A stretch of 64,000 nucleotides of DNA, taken from NCBI GenBank assembly GCA_905221605.1, contig CAJNDS010002233.1, positions 480,501 through 544,500 on the forward strand. Direction: 5' to 3'. Source of the stretch: Symbiodinium natans. Taxonomy: Eukaryota > Sar > Dinophyceae > Suessiales > Symbiodiniaceae. Position numbers and translations under genes: made by a program. Below are positions 31,200 to 40,552 of the stretch, one piece after another; position 1 is the first letter of the stretch, and each line of letters opens with the position of its first letter. Under the pieces are notes generated by a model. The model was given only the letters and a program-made list of their open reading frames with translations. It was not told where the DNA came from and did no database searches.

Positions 31200-33174
31200 G
31201 CTCAGCTGCACACAGTGTGAACCTTCTTGCAGAGCTTCTCTGTTATTTTGGTTCGAAGCAACTCAGACAGACAAATGCACCAAGGCTCGCTTCACGTCTG
31301 AGTTGCCTCGGCGTGATCTGTCAGCTGGTGACCTTACGGCGCGGGGTTTCCGTAAACGTAGTATCAAATCCATCACGGCCCATGAAGATGACGCACGTGC
31401 TGTGCCGCAGGTTGCGGCATGGTGCTGTGCAAGTGCAGAGCACTGCAACGAGCAGTTCCTCCAGAAGCTGGCGTGCGCAGCTTAGTTGCTCATTCATCCT
31501 CCTCAGTCAGATCGGCCTCTGAACTCAGCCTGTTGGCCCACACCCCTGCAAGGAAAGACATCCTCAGAAAGCTGTCGAGCATGGGTTACCAGGCCAAGAC
31601 ACAACTGAGTGCCTTTTACAGCAGCGATTCCATTGAACACCTTCCGGGAAGCTATGGGCAGGACTTGGCCAATGTCTCCTGGGCATTTGCCAAGCTCGGC
31701 ATCCAAAACGATGAGCTGTTCGAGGAGCAAATTCCGCTGGAACATGTTTCTTTGACACGGGTTGCTTCTGGGTACCTTGTGGGTACCTTACCCGAGCTGG
31801 CGGGTGCAGCGCAGCTGGCTTCATGCCATGTGCTAATTCCCCACACTCCGGAGGCTCTTGCCGAGGAGGTCACCAGGCAGCTCCCGCAGCCGCTTGGGCC
31901 AAGACTGCTCAAGCAGCGCTCTGCTCCGATACCGACCCCCAGCCCAAGTCCCCATTACACTTGTTCCTTGCAGATTCGGGTTTCTGGCCTCTGACCCACT
32001 CTGCGGCAATCCCGACAGCACAAGGTTCGAACCGCAGAATCTTGCCATTACGGCGTGGGCTGGGAGCTTTGATTCTTCACTTTGTGGTTGCATCCAACGC
32101 CAAGTATGTCGTGCCATGGCCGGCTTGCGCTATCGTAGGCCTTCGCCACCTTGGCCCGTGTGGAGGAGCGGATGCTCCAGGCTACAATGCATGGTTGCAA
32201 GCATGGTTACCGTATTGGAGGTACCTCATTGGGGTCCTTGTTTATAAGAATTATCAGTGGATCTTACTAGTTGGGGGTCTGTATGAGGGGTCCTTGTCTA
32301 TCTGTTCTTTGTCAGACAACAGGTTGAACGCATGTGCCAGGCGATTGCCGAAGAGTCACAGCGCAAGATCGCCAGGTTTGACCCGCAGTGCCCAGGTCTT
32401 ACCTGCTTCTAAGCTTTGGGGTTTTAGGGTCTAGGGTCTTGGGTTTAGGGCCTAGGGTTTAGGTAGGGTTAAGGGCTTAGGGTGAAACCGGAACCATGTT
32501 TCTTGAACAGGCTAGGGCTTGGGGGTGATTTGGGGGTGTTGAGTTTCCTGTTACGGGAGGCTTGGGGCCCCACGTTGATGGTGTTGAGGGCTTAGGCGTT
32601 GAGGCTTGGCGGAGGGAGGGTGGTAATACAGGTCAAGGCCATTGCGGTTGCGACATGGAGAGAATCACTGTTGAACAGTAGCCCCCGGGCCCCACCCCTT
32701 TGACAGAAGCGCACGCCTCATGGCACACAATTCGTCAGAGCGTGCGCGATCCCAATTGAGGCTGCGCAAACCTCCTCTACGCGTTCGGCAAGCTTGCGGC
32801 CGGGGGGGGGGTCGTAAACTCCAAGGCAGCCGGCCAATCATTGTTCCATTCGGTGAAGGTGCAAGATGAAAAGATGCTGGAGCTGGTGGTTGACCGAGTG
32901 GAGTTGACGGCAGACAGGCACAAGCATGCTGCTCGCGTTTCTGCCTTCATACGGCGTAAACCCTAGCAAAGGGCCCTAAGCAACAACCCCTGAAACCGTG
33001 AACCCTTAAACCCGAAAGTTACCCAGTGGTGAAAACGGATGCCTTGCCTGATGTCTGTCGAGTCCAAACCTTAAACCCATTGTGTGCAGGTTCAGGATGC
33101 TGGAGCTTTGCAATTCCGCGTGGGGCATCTCGAAGATGACCTTGCCGTTGGAGAAGATCGACAAGGGCATGCAG
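31200..33174 (+). CDS. HPR/OPR-like repeat protein gene, exon cluster II
   Basis: Repeat-core exons in order: about 31414-31484 VAAWCCASAEHCNEQFLQKL (with a stop after it); about 31664 LANVSWAFAKLGIQNDELFE; about 32030 FEPQNLAITAWAGSF; about 32763 CANLLYAFGKLA followed near 32863 by VQDEKMLELVVDRV; and 33090-33174 FRMLELCNSAWGISKMTLPL with acceptor GTGCAG and donor CAG/GTCTGT. These are alpha-solenoid repeats of the type found in organelle RNA-binding proteins. Several cores have lost consensus residues (GSF for AKL, Tyr for Trp), so part of this cluster may be pseudogenised. Exon ends other than the last are approximate. Confidence 0.45.
32415..32480 (+). repeat. Degenerate TTTAGGG interstitial telomere repeat
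   Basis: Imperfect GGGTTTAGGG and GGGTCTAGGG units lie between two repeat-protein exons. The surrounding 32.5-32.75 kb shows no coding signal. Confidence 0.8.
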
Positions 33175-33647
33175 GTCTGTCAAACATCGGCAAGCTTTAT
33201 TCGCGACCGCCATTGCCAATAGATGCAGTCTAAGCTCAATGTTTTACTTGGTTTCGAACTTTTCAGTCGCGATCACCTTCTTATGGTTGGGGGGGGGGGG
33301 GGTGTTCTTAATTTTTAGGTCCCTGTTGCAGGTCGTTGGTTGGGGATCCTCTTCTACATCATCATGAAGCGGTTAAACAAAAGCAAAGTACATGTATTTT
33401 TCGATATTAAGCGAAAATTGGGGACCCTAATTTAGGACAACCCTTTCTCTTGTGATGAACCTGTACTGGACCCTTGACCTTGTCTGAGCAGGCTAATCTT
33501 TCCGCAGCTTCGGTGCTTCAAGACAACACGGGCCGCTTGCGACATGTCCTTCAGTCCATGAGCCTCTGAACTCAAAGATGCAATGGGGCCTATGAGCCCT
33601 ACTACGGGCCCCATGAAGCTTAACTGCTTAAGTGTGCCCGGCGATGC

Positions 33648-36600
33648 ATGGGTGATGCCTATGGCCTGGACGACCTCCTGGATGCTGCCAGGGATGGGCA
33701 GCTTTCTGAGGTTCGCTGCCGTCCACCCTTGGCGTGTTCACCCGATGGCTTAGAGCTCCGAACCAGCAGGTCAAAGAGATCCTTGCGAAGCAATCGGCTA
33801 GCCAGACCAGCCTCAGGCAGGGCACAGTATTTGCACCTTGAGTGGGCTGCGCACCCCAGAGGTCCTGCAATGCTTCAGTGGTTTGAGTTTGCTGCAAAAA
33901 CGTCTCTACGCCAGGGCAGCACTTCGGCATTCCGACATTGAGCGATGGACACCGTTACACTTCGCAGCGGGCAATGACCATGCGGAGGCCCACACTCGAG
34001 CTTTGTCCGGCATAATCTGGAGAGCTTCCACGCCCCTCCAAGAATCCTCAACACGTTCCGCGCCAGAGCGCGGCTAGCGAAGCTGCTTTTGCATGCTCGT
34101 ATGCTGATCCTGGAGGCATGCAGCCACCATACTTTCCATGACTTCAAGACGGATCCCAATTAATTAACATCGGAGGAGATCACATCCCAAATATGTTCTG
34201 AGTGTACGGGCATGGTGCAACTCTCTGCAGGTGGTGGGCGTCCTGCTCAGGCACCGCGCTGATGCGCTGGCCAAGACATACAAGGGCCAAGGGCTTACAA
34301 GGTCTCAAAACTGTGTTTTTTCAGAAGTATGCAGAGGTGGAGTTGCACGTCCCAATATGTCCCTAATTAATTGTATGTATTTCAAAAACAGGAACAGTAA
34401 ACAAATAAATAAACAAATGCATATATATATATATGTGTGTGTGTGTGTACGTATATGTGTGTACATGCTTCCACTGGGTTGCAAGGTCCTGCTTCATGCA
34501 GCCGATAGCTTGACTTGTGTTTTTGGAAGTGGATTCTGCAGTGCAGTGCGCCCAGAGATCATGAAACGTTACGTTTGAGGCTCGAGCTCCCTCTCATGCA
34601 TCACACATGCATAGATAAAAACACAGAAATATACACATGTATATATATATATATATACATACATACATACATACATACATACACACACATTAATCACAGC
34701 AGTTGGTCTTGGCACATGTGTGTATACATTTAAACTTGCGGTGAATCCAGGAGAAGTTGGCTCAAGCAGCTATCAAGTACATCACAACGGCACGTGAGTT
34801 ACGGCACATGTTCTGAGCTGCAAGGACGTAGTCGCTATGAGAGGTTGTGCGAAGAGGTGTTTTCTCGACATGAAGCTGCACAATGAAAGTTAAATTAGGT
34901 TTCATGAATTGTGGGAACAGTGTTCCGCAATACCGTCGATCTTCATGGCAGGCACCCAACCTTCCGGCAGCAAGCAGCTAGATTGGCCTGCCTGGCTGAG
35001 CAGCGAGGACATCACCGGATACTCTGCGCTGGCATGCCGGTCGCGCTGGATCCAACTGCAAGCCTTGCGGAAGTCACGAGGTCTTGATGCCGTCGTGGTG
35101 GCAAGTGGGCCTGACGTGTCCTTCAACAGCGCGAACGAGGTGGCTTTGAGCTGGTTGCTCCTCGGGGTCAGCGGAAGGGAGCTGCTCTCATCCACTGTCG
35201 ATGCCGCATACGGGGAATGTCTCATCTGCCTACGTGCAGACAGGACGTTTATCTTCTGCAAACGATCGGTTCAACAGGAGGTGGTTGTCCGGACAGCGCT
35301 TTGGGAAGCCGTGAGTCTGATCGTGCCGTCCGAGAAAGACGAAGCCGACGCTGACAGGTACGACGCCCTGAAGACTGGGGCGTTTATCGACATGGTGAAA
35401 AGCTGTGGCTCCGTGGGTGTGTTTGTCAGACAGCCTGACGTTGGTCAAGACTTGAAGATGGCTGTGGAGCGGTGGCCCCTCGTGCAGGCTTTTGGATTCG
35501 ACGACTACGGTCATGGGTTCCTGACGCTGCACAGGCAGGTGGTGAATTTGGAGGCGGAATTCCAGCAGAAGATTTTACCCGCTTGGGACCTCCATTCCAT
35601 GCTTTGGGCACGAAGCCTGATTCCGAAGCTCGAGAGAGCTTGGGAGGACGCATTGCTTTGCTATGACACCCACTCAGGACAGGACTTTCTGGCCACTTCG
35701 CCTTTGATGGACTATTTCTTGTATGGGCGTTTATCTATGACAGATGAAGACGTGGTAGCTCTGCGAGAAGGCGAAGGACAAGCTGCAGTGCGTCTCAATC
35801 CTGCCCCAAGAGTCCTCTTTGGCGTGGAGTCCGGCAGGATTGTCGCGGACGGAACAGATGATCCGCAGCTCTTCGTCCCAGGTGCACAGCATATGATCTG
35901 GGAGGGGGTCGATCCGGGGACTGGGATTGCCGCCACACGCACATACCTCCTCAACGCTCCTTTTGAGCGAGGTGCTTCTAGTGTTTTGCTGGCCAAGACC
36001 AGAGCGCTATGTCGTGCCTATGCAGCTGCAACTCATTGCTGTCGGGAGATTCTGCAAAATGGGCTTAGTGATCTGAACCGTGTTGGTGATCGAGACACGG
36101 TTCTCAGGCAGAGGACGGAGGAGATGCTGCGATCGTCCTTCGCCGACGTGGCAGGCAGGCCAGAGATCTTCTGCACAGAAATTGATGGCATGGGCTTGCC
36201 AGCAGAAGCACCTCAGGTCAAGCCATCCTACATCACTTTGGTCTTCGTTCGGGTCACCATTTTGGGCGTCACATGGGAGGGTGATTCCTCTCCTCTGGGT
36301 GCTGTTTCTTATGGGGACTCCATCTTTTTGACGAGAGAGAAGGCCACCATTGAATCTGCGACTGCGCCGTTGCTGGCTTCTCTTCCTTCTCTGGCGTTTT
36401 GGATGGGAACTTCAGACCAAGAGCGGTCGATGTCTGTTAAAGCTGACCTCGAAACCTCGATGGGAGTTGGGCTGGACTGGGGGCCTTCTGTCGCACTGGG
36501 GCATCGCAAGGACGTTCGTGTATACCTTGAACCTCCCGAACAGCCTCCAGACCCTCTTCAGCTTGGCGAGGAAAGCCTAGATGTTGCCGCAGCATGCAAG

Positions 36601-39507
36601 CTGGCAGCTGGCATTCGGACCGGTGACACCACTGGGTCTTTGTGTGGTTTAGCTGCAGGCACCTGCTGGACATACGCATCTGGCAAGGTCGTTGTTCACA
36701 CAGCGCGAATGGGCTATGTTCTGCTGAGGGTTTGTGGCGCCCGCGACGGCATCCTACCGGCCGTCGACGCAGCAGATGGCAAGGTATGGGTTGCAGCCGT
36801 CGAGGCTGTCGATGAAGTCGCCCGCGTCGAGCCAACCTGGGACATGCAGATTGCCATCACGACCAGTCCCGAAACACTTTCTGTGTGGCGCCAAGCTCTG
36901 AAGGTTGAGGAGACATCGGGAAGGACGAGCCTGGACTGGCTGGCTGGTGACAGATCTCCAGTGCTGGATGACTTTGTGCCTGTTGCAGCTCTGTTGTCAG
37001 CTCTCGGTGATGTGCAACAGAGTATCCTGGAAGCCACGCTGAAATCTGGTAAGATGACCTCGCGACCGTGGTCTGAGAGCTACCAGTGCGTGCTAGTTTC
37101 TGGCCTCCCTGGATCTGGGGCAATGGACCTGGCAAAAGCACTCTCCAAGGTGATGCGAGCGCCGCTTTGCGATTTGGCTGCGTGGGACGACAGATGTGCG
37201 GATTTAGACCGGGTGCACCGGTTGCGAGACTGGCTGCAGGCAAATGCCCATGAGTGGGCTGTGCTGTGTGACGTCATGCAGGATCCCGCCGAGCTATTGG
37301 AACTTTGCGAGTCCCGAGGATTGAGCATCGTGAGCCACGTTGTGTGCGTCTTGGATCCATTCGTTGCATACCCTTGGGGCGCGGCCCGTCATCCATTGCT
37401 TCTAAGCCGCACGGTTCGCGGTTGGGTCAGTGCGTCCTTTGTGCAGGATGGCCTGCTGAAGAACTCTCCTGGCAAAATTGCACAGGAGCATCATGAGCTT
37501 TGCACTCTGCTCCTCAAAGAGATTCGATCTAGCCGCGGTGGCGAGCAGGCGAGCATGAGACCATTGACGGGTGATATCATCGAGGGTGCATTGAGACAAA
37601 GTCCTTCGCCTTTTGCAAGATTTCTGTCCCGGCCGTTCCAGGGAACCTCTGCAGAGATTGCTGAGCTTTACCGACCACAGGCCAACATGTGGAGATGCTT
37701 TGTGCCGATGGCTGCAGTTGTTGATGTCGAGGTGCTTCGACGGACCTGCGCGCAGCGCTTACGTGAGGCTACTGAGGTGTTTATCCTGCCTCCTGAACGC
37801 AGTTCTCACGGCCATTCGGTTTGGAAGGGCCTCTTCTGCATTGAGGCCAAGGTCCGTGGTGTGGCTTCGGGTACGACTTTCTGGGCCCAGTCATCGCCAG
37901 AGCTCCGCAAGGCTGCAACAGAGATTGGGACCACGCCAGCCAAGGGAATGGTTCTCACGCCGAAGGGCGAGCTGCGAGCCCCACAGTACTGGCAGGAGCC
38001 TCTTTCTTCAGGTCTAGGTGTTGTCTTCTGGTGGTGCCTGCCCAATGAAGCGTCAGCAACAGACGAGCTCGCAGCGGCGGCCACAGCGGAGGTTGGTAAC
38101 TGCCTTCTGCGCAAGCCGCGAGAGGAGACTGCTTGGGACATCGATGCAGTGCCGCCAAGTCTGCGGGCCAAGATTGAGGAAGAGGTGCGGCTGGAAGGCC
38201 CTCCTGACGGCTACTACTTTGACGGAGTGCGGTACATCAGGCAAGAAGACTGTGAAGTCAGCATGGAGCATCCCAGCTTTGCTTGTCGGCTTGCTTCCGC
38301 GGTCGAGCTGCACAATGAGGAGGCAGCGACACGGCGGCTGCTTGTACACGAGGTAATGCAGATGCCTCTGTTCTGTCAGGGGAGCCGTCCTATGCATGGT
38401 TACAATAGCTAGCAAGATTTGGCATAATTGGGATGCAATAGTTATCCCTCTGCATCCAATTAGGACGTGGCAACTTTCTTGGCTCATGCTGGCGCAGAGC
38501 TAGTAAAAGGCTGGTATACGCATGTGCATGAGGATAGTTGCGCACACAACTATTGCGTGCATCTCAGGCGACACGCCCTTACACTGCGCTTGCCGCCATG
38601 ATGCAGCCAAAGCCGTGTTGCAGCTTCTGGACAAGTCCTCACACAGCAGCTCTGCTGCAGCGCGCAACCCGTGCTTCAATTGGTACGAAGGCTTGACTCA
38701 CATCAAGCTTCAGCTCAGACATCCAATGTAGTTGAATGCAAAAATCAACATAACTTAGGAATGGCATCAGACATGTGCGTGCAGAGGCCACTGTAGACCC
38801 TAGCAAGGTACAGCAGAACTTCTTCGCGCTGCAGCCTCATCGGCGAGAAGCAGGCAGTGGGGGAGCAGCTTCCCGAGCTGAAGAGTGCCCCGACCCAGGC
38901 CACGAACAGGCGCAACGAAACAGCACTGCACGTCGCGGCGGTGGCGGCATCACCGCAGCTTTGGGCAAGTCTTGGGGAAGCAGCCAAGGCACACCCCCTT
39001 TGCAACAAGGGCCTCGAGAAGCAAGACCCATCGCATGTCCCACACAGGACTCCATGTGCTGGCCTGAGGACTGCCCGGAACCCGTGTGCTTGGAAGAGCG
39101 CTCCGATGGTGGCGGCACTGCTCTCCACTACGCTGCGCTGGAAGGAGCCCCCGCAAGGCTATCTATGCTAAATTATGCTAACATATGCTGCCGCGCCTGC
39201 TCTGCTCTTTCTTTGAATTCTTCTTTGAATTGGGCTTGGACGAGTGACATGTGTACATGGTGAACTTCGCAGCCGGTGTCCTTACCATGCACAGCTGCAA
39301 GGAAACGCGGTTGCCTTCCAAACCTTGCTGGAAGCAAGGGCAGACGCGTTTGCAGTGGACCTGGAGGTGGAGTTCAGAGGGAAAACAGGGCATCATGTTG
39401 ACCTTGCAGTATCTTGCTCTATCTTCGTCTGGCTCTGTACGTCGCAGGGTCGCACACCGCGTGACCTGGTAGTGACCACGCAGCTCGAGAATTTGCTCGG
39501 CAGGGAG
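33648..39507 (+). CDS. Ankyrin-repeat protein gene, split around a 4.3 kb intron
   Basis: Exons: 33648 to about 33713 (YGLDDLLDAARDGQLSEV); about 33910-33987 (ERWTPLHFAAGNDHAE); 34231-34285 (VVGVLLRHRADALAKTYK+G); 38568 to about 38670 (GDTPLHCACRHDAAKAVLQL); about 38900-38985 (NRRNETALHVAAVAAS); about 39080-39155 (GGGTALHYAALEGAPA); 39273-39366 (GNAVAFQTLLEARADAFAVD); 39448-39507 (GRTPRDLVVTTQLENLLGRE). Joins at 33987/34231, 34285/38568 and 39366/39448 restore ankyrin consensus spacing without a frame break; two of those introns are GC-AG. Ankyrin repeats mediate protein binding; the partner is unknown. The 4282-base intron 34286-38567 contains the whole DAAF9-like frame. Confidence 0.6.
34420..34700 (+). 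repeat. TA/TG and ATAC microsatellites upstream of DAAF9
   Basis: (TA)n and (TG)n at about 34420-34465 and (AT)n plus (ACAT)n at about 34636-34690 lie in the large ankyrin intron. Between 34286 and 34945 there is no other firm coding signal. Confidence 0.9.
34757..34766 (+). promoter_or_regulatory. Possible spliced-leader relict upstream of DAAF9
   Basis: TTGGCTCAAG matches the last 10 bases of the dinoflagellate spliced leader, 178 bases before the DAAF9 ATG. A 10-mer match is expected about 0.1 times by chance in both strands. The same bases could instead belong to a short exon (acceptor TCCAG at 34750, frame EKLAQAAIKYITTA, donor GTGAGT at about 34794). The call is therefore weak. Confidence 0.3.
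34945..38412 (+). CDS. DAAF9: Dynein axonemal assembly factor 9 homologue (DAAF9/C20orf194-like), single exon
   Basis: An uninterrupted 1155-codon frame, close to the roughly 1177 residues of the animal protein. I chose ATG 34945 because the 12 codons upstream lack an ATG. Resemblances to DAAF9 run the whole length: DAVVVASG near the N-terminus; FIDMVKSCGSVG then ERWPLVQAFGFDDYGHGF around residues 150-190; TRTYLLNAPF near 335; a degenerate P-loop GLPGSGAMDL near 718 (no Lys); and PPDGYYFDGVRYIRQED about 60 residues before the end. DAAF9 is an ARL3-linked factor for ciliary/flagellar dynein delivery, so a flagellum function fits a dinoflagellate. The C-terminal ten codons after GAG/GTAATG (38352) may be intronic. 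Absence of introns over 3.5 kb contrasts with every neighbour except dynamin exon 3. Confidence 0.8.
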   Translation: MAGTQPSGSKQLDWPAWLSSEDITGYSALACRSRWIQLQALRKSRGLDAVVVASGPDVSFNSANEVALSWLLLGVSGRELLSSTVDAAYGECLICLRADRTFIFCKRSVQQEVVVRTALWEAVSLIVPSEKDEADADRYDALKTGAFIDMVKSCGSVGVFVRQPDVGQDLKMAVERWPLVQAFGFDDYGHGFLTLHRQVVNLEAEFQQKILPAWDLHSMLWARSLIPKLERAWEDALLCYDTHSGQDFLATSPLMDYFLYGRLSMTDEDVVALREGEGQAAVRLNPAPRVLFGVESGRIVADGTDDPQLFVPGAQHMIWEGVDPGTGIAATRTYLLNAPFERGASSVLLAKTRALCRAYAAATHCCREILQNGLSDLNRVGDRDTVLRQRTEEMLRSSFADVAGRPEIFCTEIDGMGLPAEAPQVKPSYITLVFVRVTILGVTWEGDSSPLGAVSYGDSIFLTREKATIESATAPLLASLPSLAFWMGTSDQERSMSVKADLETSMGVGLDWGPSVALGHRKDVRVYLEPPEQPPDPLQLGEESLDVAAACKLAAGIRTGDTTGSLCGLAAGTCWTYASGKVVVHTARMGYVLLRVCGARDGILPAVDAADGKVWVAAVEAVDEVARVEPTWDMQIAITTSPETLSVWRQALKVEETSGRTSLDWLAGDRSPVLDDFVPVAALLSALGDVQQSILEATLKSGKMTSRPWSESYQCVLVSGLPGSGAMDLAKALSKVMRAPLCDLAAWDDRCADLDRVHRLRDWLQANAHEWAVLCDVMQDPAELLELCESRGLSIVSHVVCVLDPFVAYPWGAARHPLLLSRTVRGWVSASFVQDGLLKNSPGKIAQEHHELCTLLLKEIRSSRGGEQASMRPLTGDIIEGALRQSPSPFARFLSRPFQGTSAEIAELYRPQANMWRCFVPMAAVVDVEVLRRTCAQRLREATEVFILPPERSSHGHSVWKGLFCIEAKVRGVASGTTFWAQSSPELRKAATEIGTTPAKGMVLTPKGELRAPQYWQEPLSSGLGVVFWWCLPNEASATDELAAAATAEVGNCLLRKPREETAWDIDAVPPSLRAKIEEEVRLEGPPDGYYFDGVRYIRQEDCEVSMEHPSFACRLASAVELHNEEAATRRLLVHEVMQMPLFCQGSRPMHGYNS
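38425..38462 (+). other. Hairpin 12 bases after the DAAF9 stop
   Basis: TAATTGGGATGCA (38425-38437) pairs with TGCATCCAATTA (38451-38462): 12 base pairs with one bulged G and a 13-base loop. It may form in the 3' UTR of the DAAF9 transcript. Function is unknown. Confidence 0.6.
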
Positions 39508-39988
39508 GCCAGCTATGGCTTGACCCAGGAGCCACCCCCAAGCACGCTCGTGCGCACGTTTCGGGTTCGAACCGCCAGGAGGACCGTGTGGAGAAGCTGG
39601 TTGCGCTCGGCCGCGGGCTGCTGCACGGCTTGAACAGAGCCTTGCATGAATCGCGCCAATTATCATGACCATGGTAACAGTGCCCTCGCTGCTCGGCAGT
39701 GAACGGTGGCTGTTGTAGGGGATCGTGAAACTCTCGATGTCCCATCCCTCTAGATATCGGGTCTCCCTTCTCTTCCTTTGCTCACTTCGCAAAAATGTCC
39801 GAATCTGGCGAGGGTTCGAGTTTTCAGGCATGCCGCGCTAAGCGGCTACTGATCTCTTTGTTGGTGGCCGTTTCAGGGCTCTTGGCACAGAAACCAATCT
39901 CTTCGAAACTCAATAGCATTCTAACATTCTGTTGCTGTTGCCTCCTGGCCTCTTGGTCTCTTGGCCAGAAGTTCCGTCACTGCAACAC

Positions 39989-40259
39989 TGAAGGATTTTT
40001 TGGAATCCTACAAGGCCCCATGCAGGGGCTGAAGGGCATTTTGGCATCCTTCAGGACATTTTGGTATCCTTCAAGGCCCACATCATAAGAATAATAGTAA
40101 TAATGAGAATAACAATCATAAGAATAGTAAAAAAATAGGATCAAATATAAAACATTGTAATAATGAGAAGAAGAAGAGGATCAACAAGAACAGTCATAAT
40201 AATCTGGGGCCGAAGGAATTCCAGAAATCCTTCAGGGCCCCCATGCAAGGGCTGACGGG
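39989..40259 (+). repeat. 50-base direct repeats flanking an AAT-rich block
   Basis: A segment containing GGCCCCATGCAGGGGCTGA (about 39989-40038) recurs imperfectly at about 40210-40259 (GGCCCCCATGCAAGGGCTGA) in the same orientation. The 170 bases between are AATAAT/AGAATA-rich. This could be a target duplication or a minisatellite pair. No exon is seen from 39510 to 40550. Confidence 0.6.
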
Positions 40260-40437
40260 GTGTGGAAGTCTAATGTTGCATGCAATCTTGGAGGTGCTAC
40301 TGTAGGGAACGGGGCTGAAGTGAGTGTTGTTGACGTCGTTGATTGCGAGTAGATGTGTGTGCGGAGTAGAATGTTGAGTTGTGGAAGTTCTGCGGCTTGG
40401 GGCACGCCTTTCCTGTGAACAGACAGCACCCTTGAAG

Positions 40438-40527
40438 GTTTAGGGTTTAGGGTTTAGGGTTTAGGGTTTAGGGTTTAGGGTTTAGGGTTTAGGGTTTAGG
40501 GTTTAGGGTTTAGGGTTTAGGGTTTAG
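40438..40527 (+). repeat. Perfect interstitial telomere array (TTTAGGG)x12-13
   Basis: About 90 bases of uninterrupted TTTAGGG on the + strand end 25 bases before the first TPR-gene ATG (40553). The motif is the plant/dinoflagellate telomere unit. Confidence 0.95.
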
Positions 40528-40552
40528 CTTAAGGTTTAGGGGACAGTGAGAA

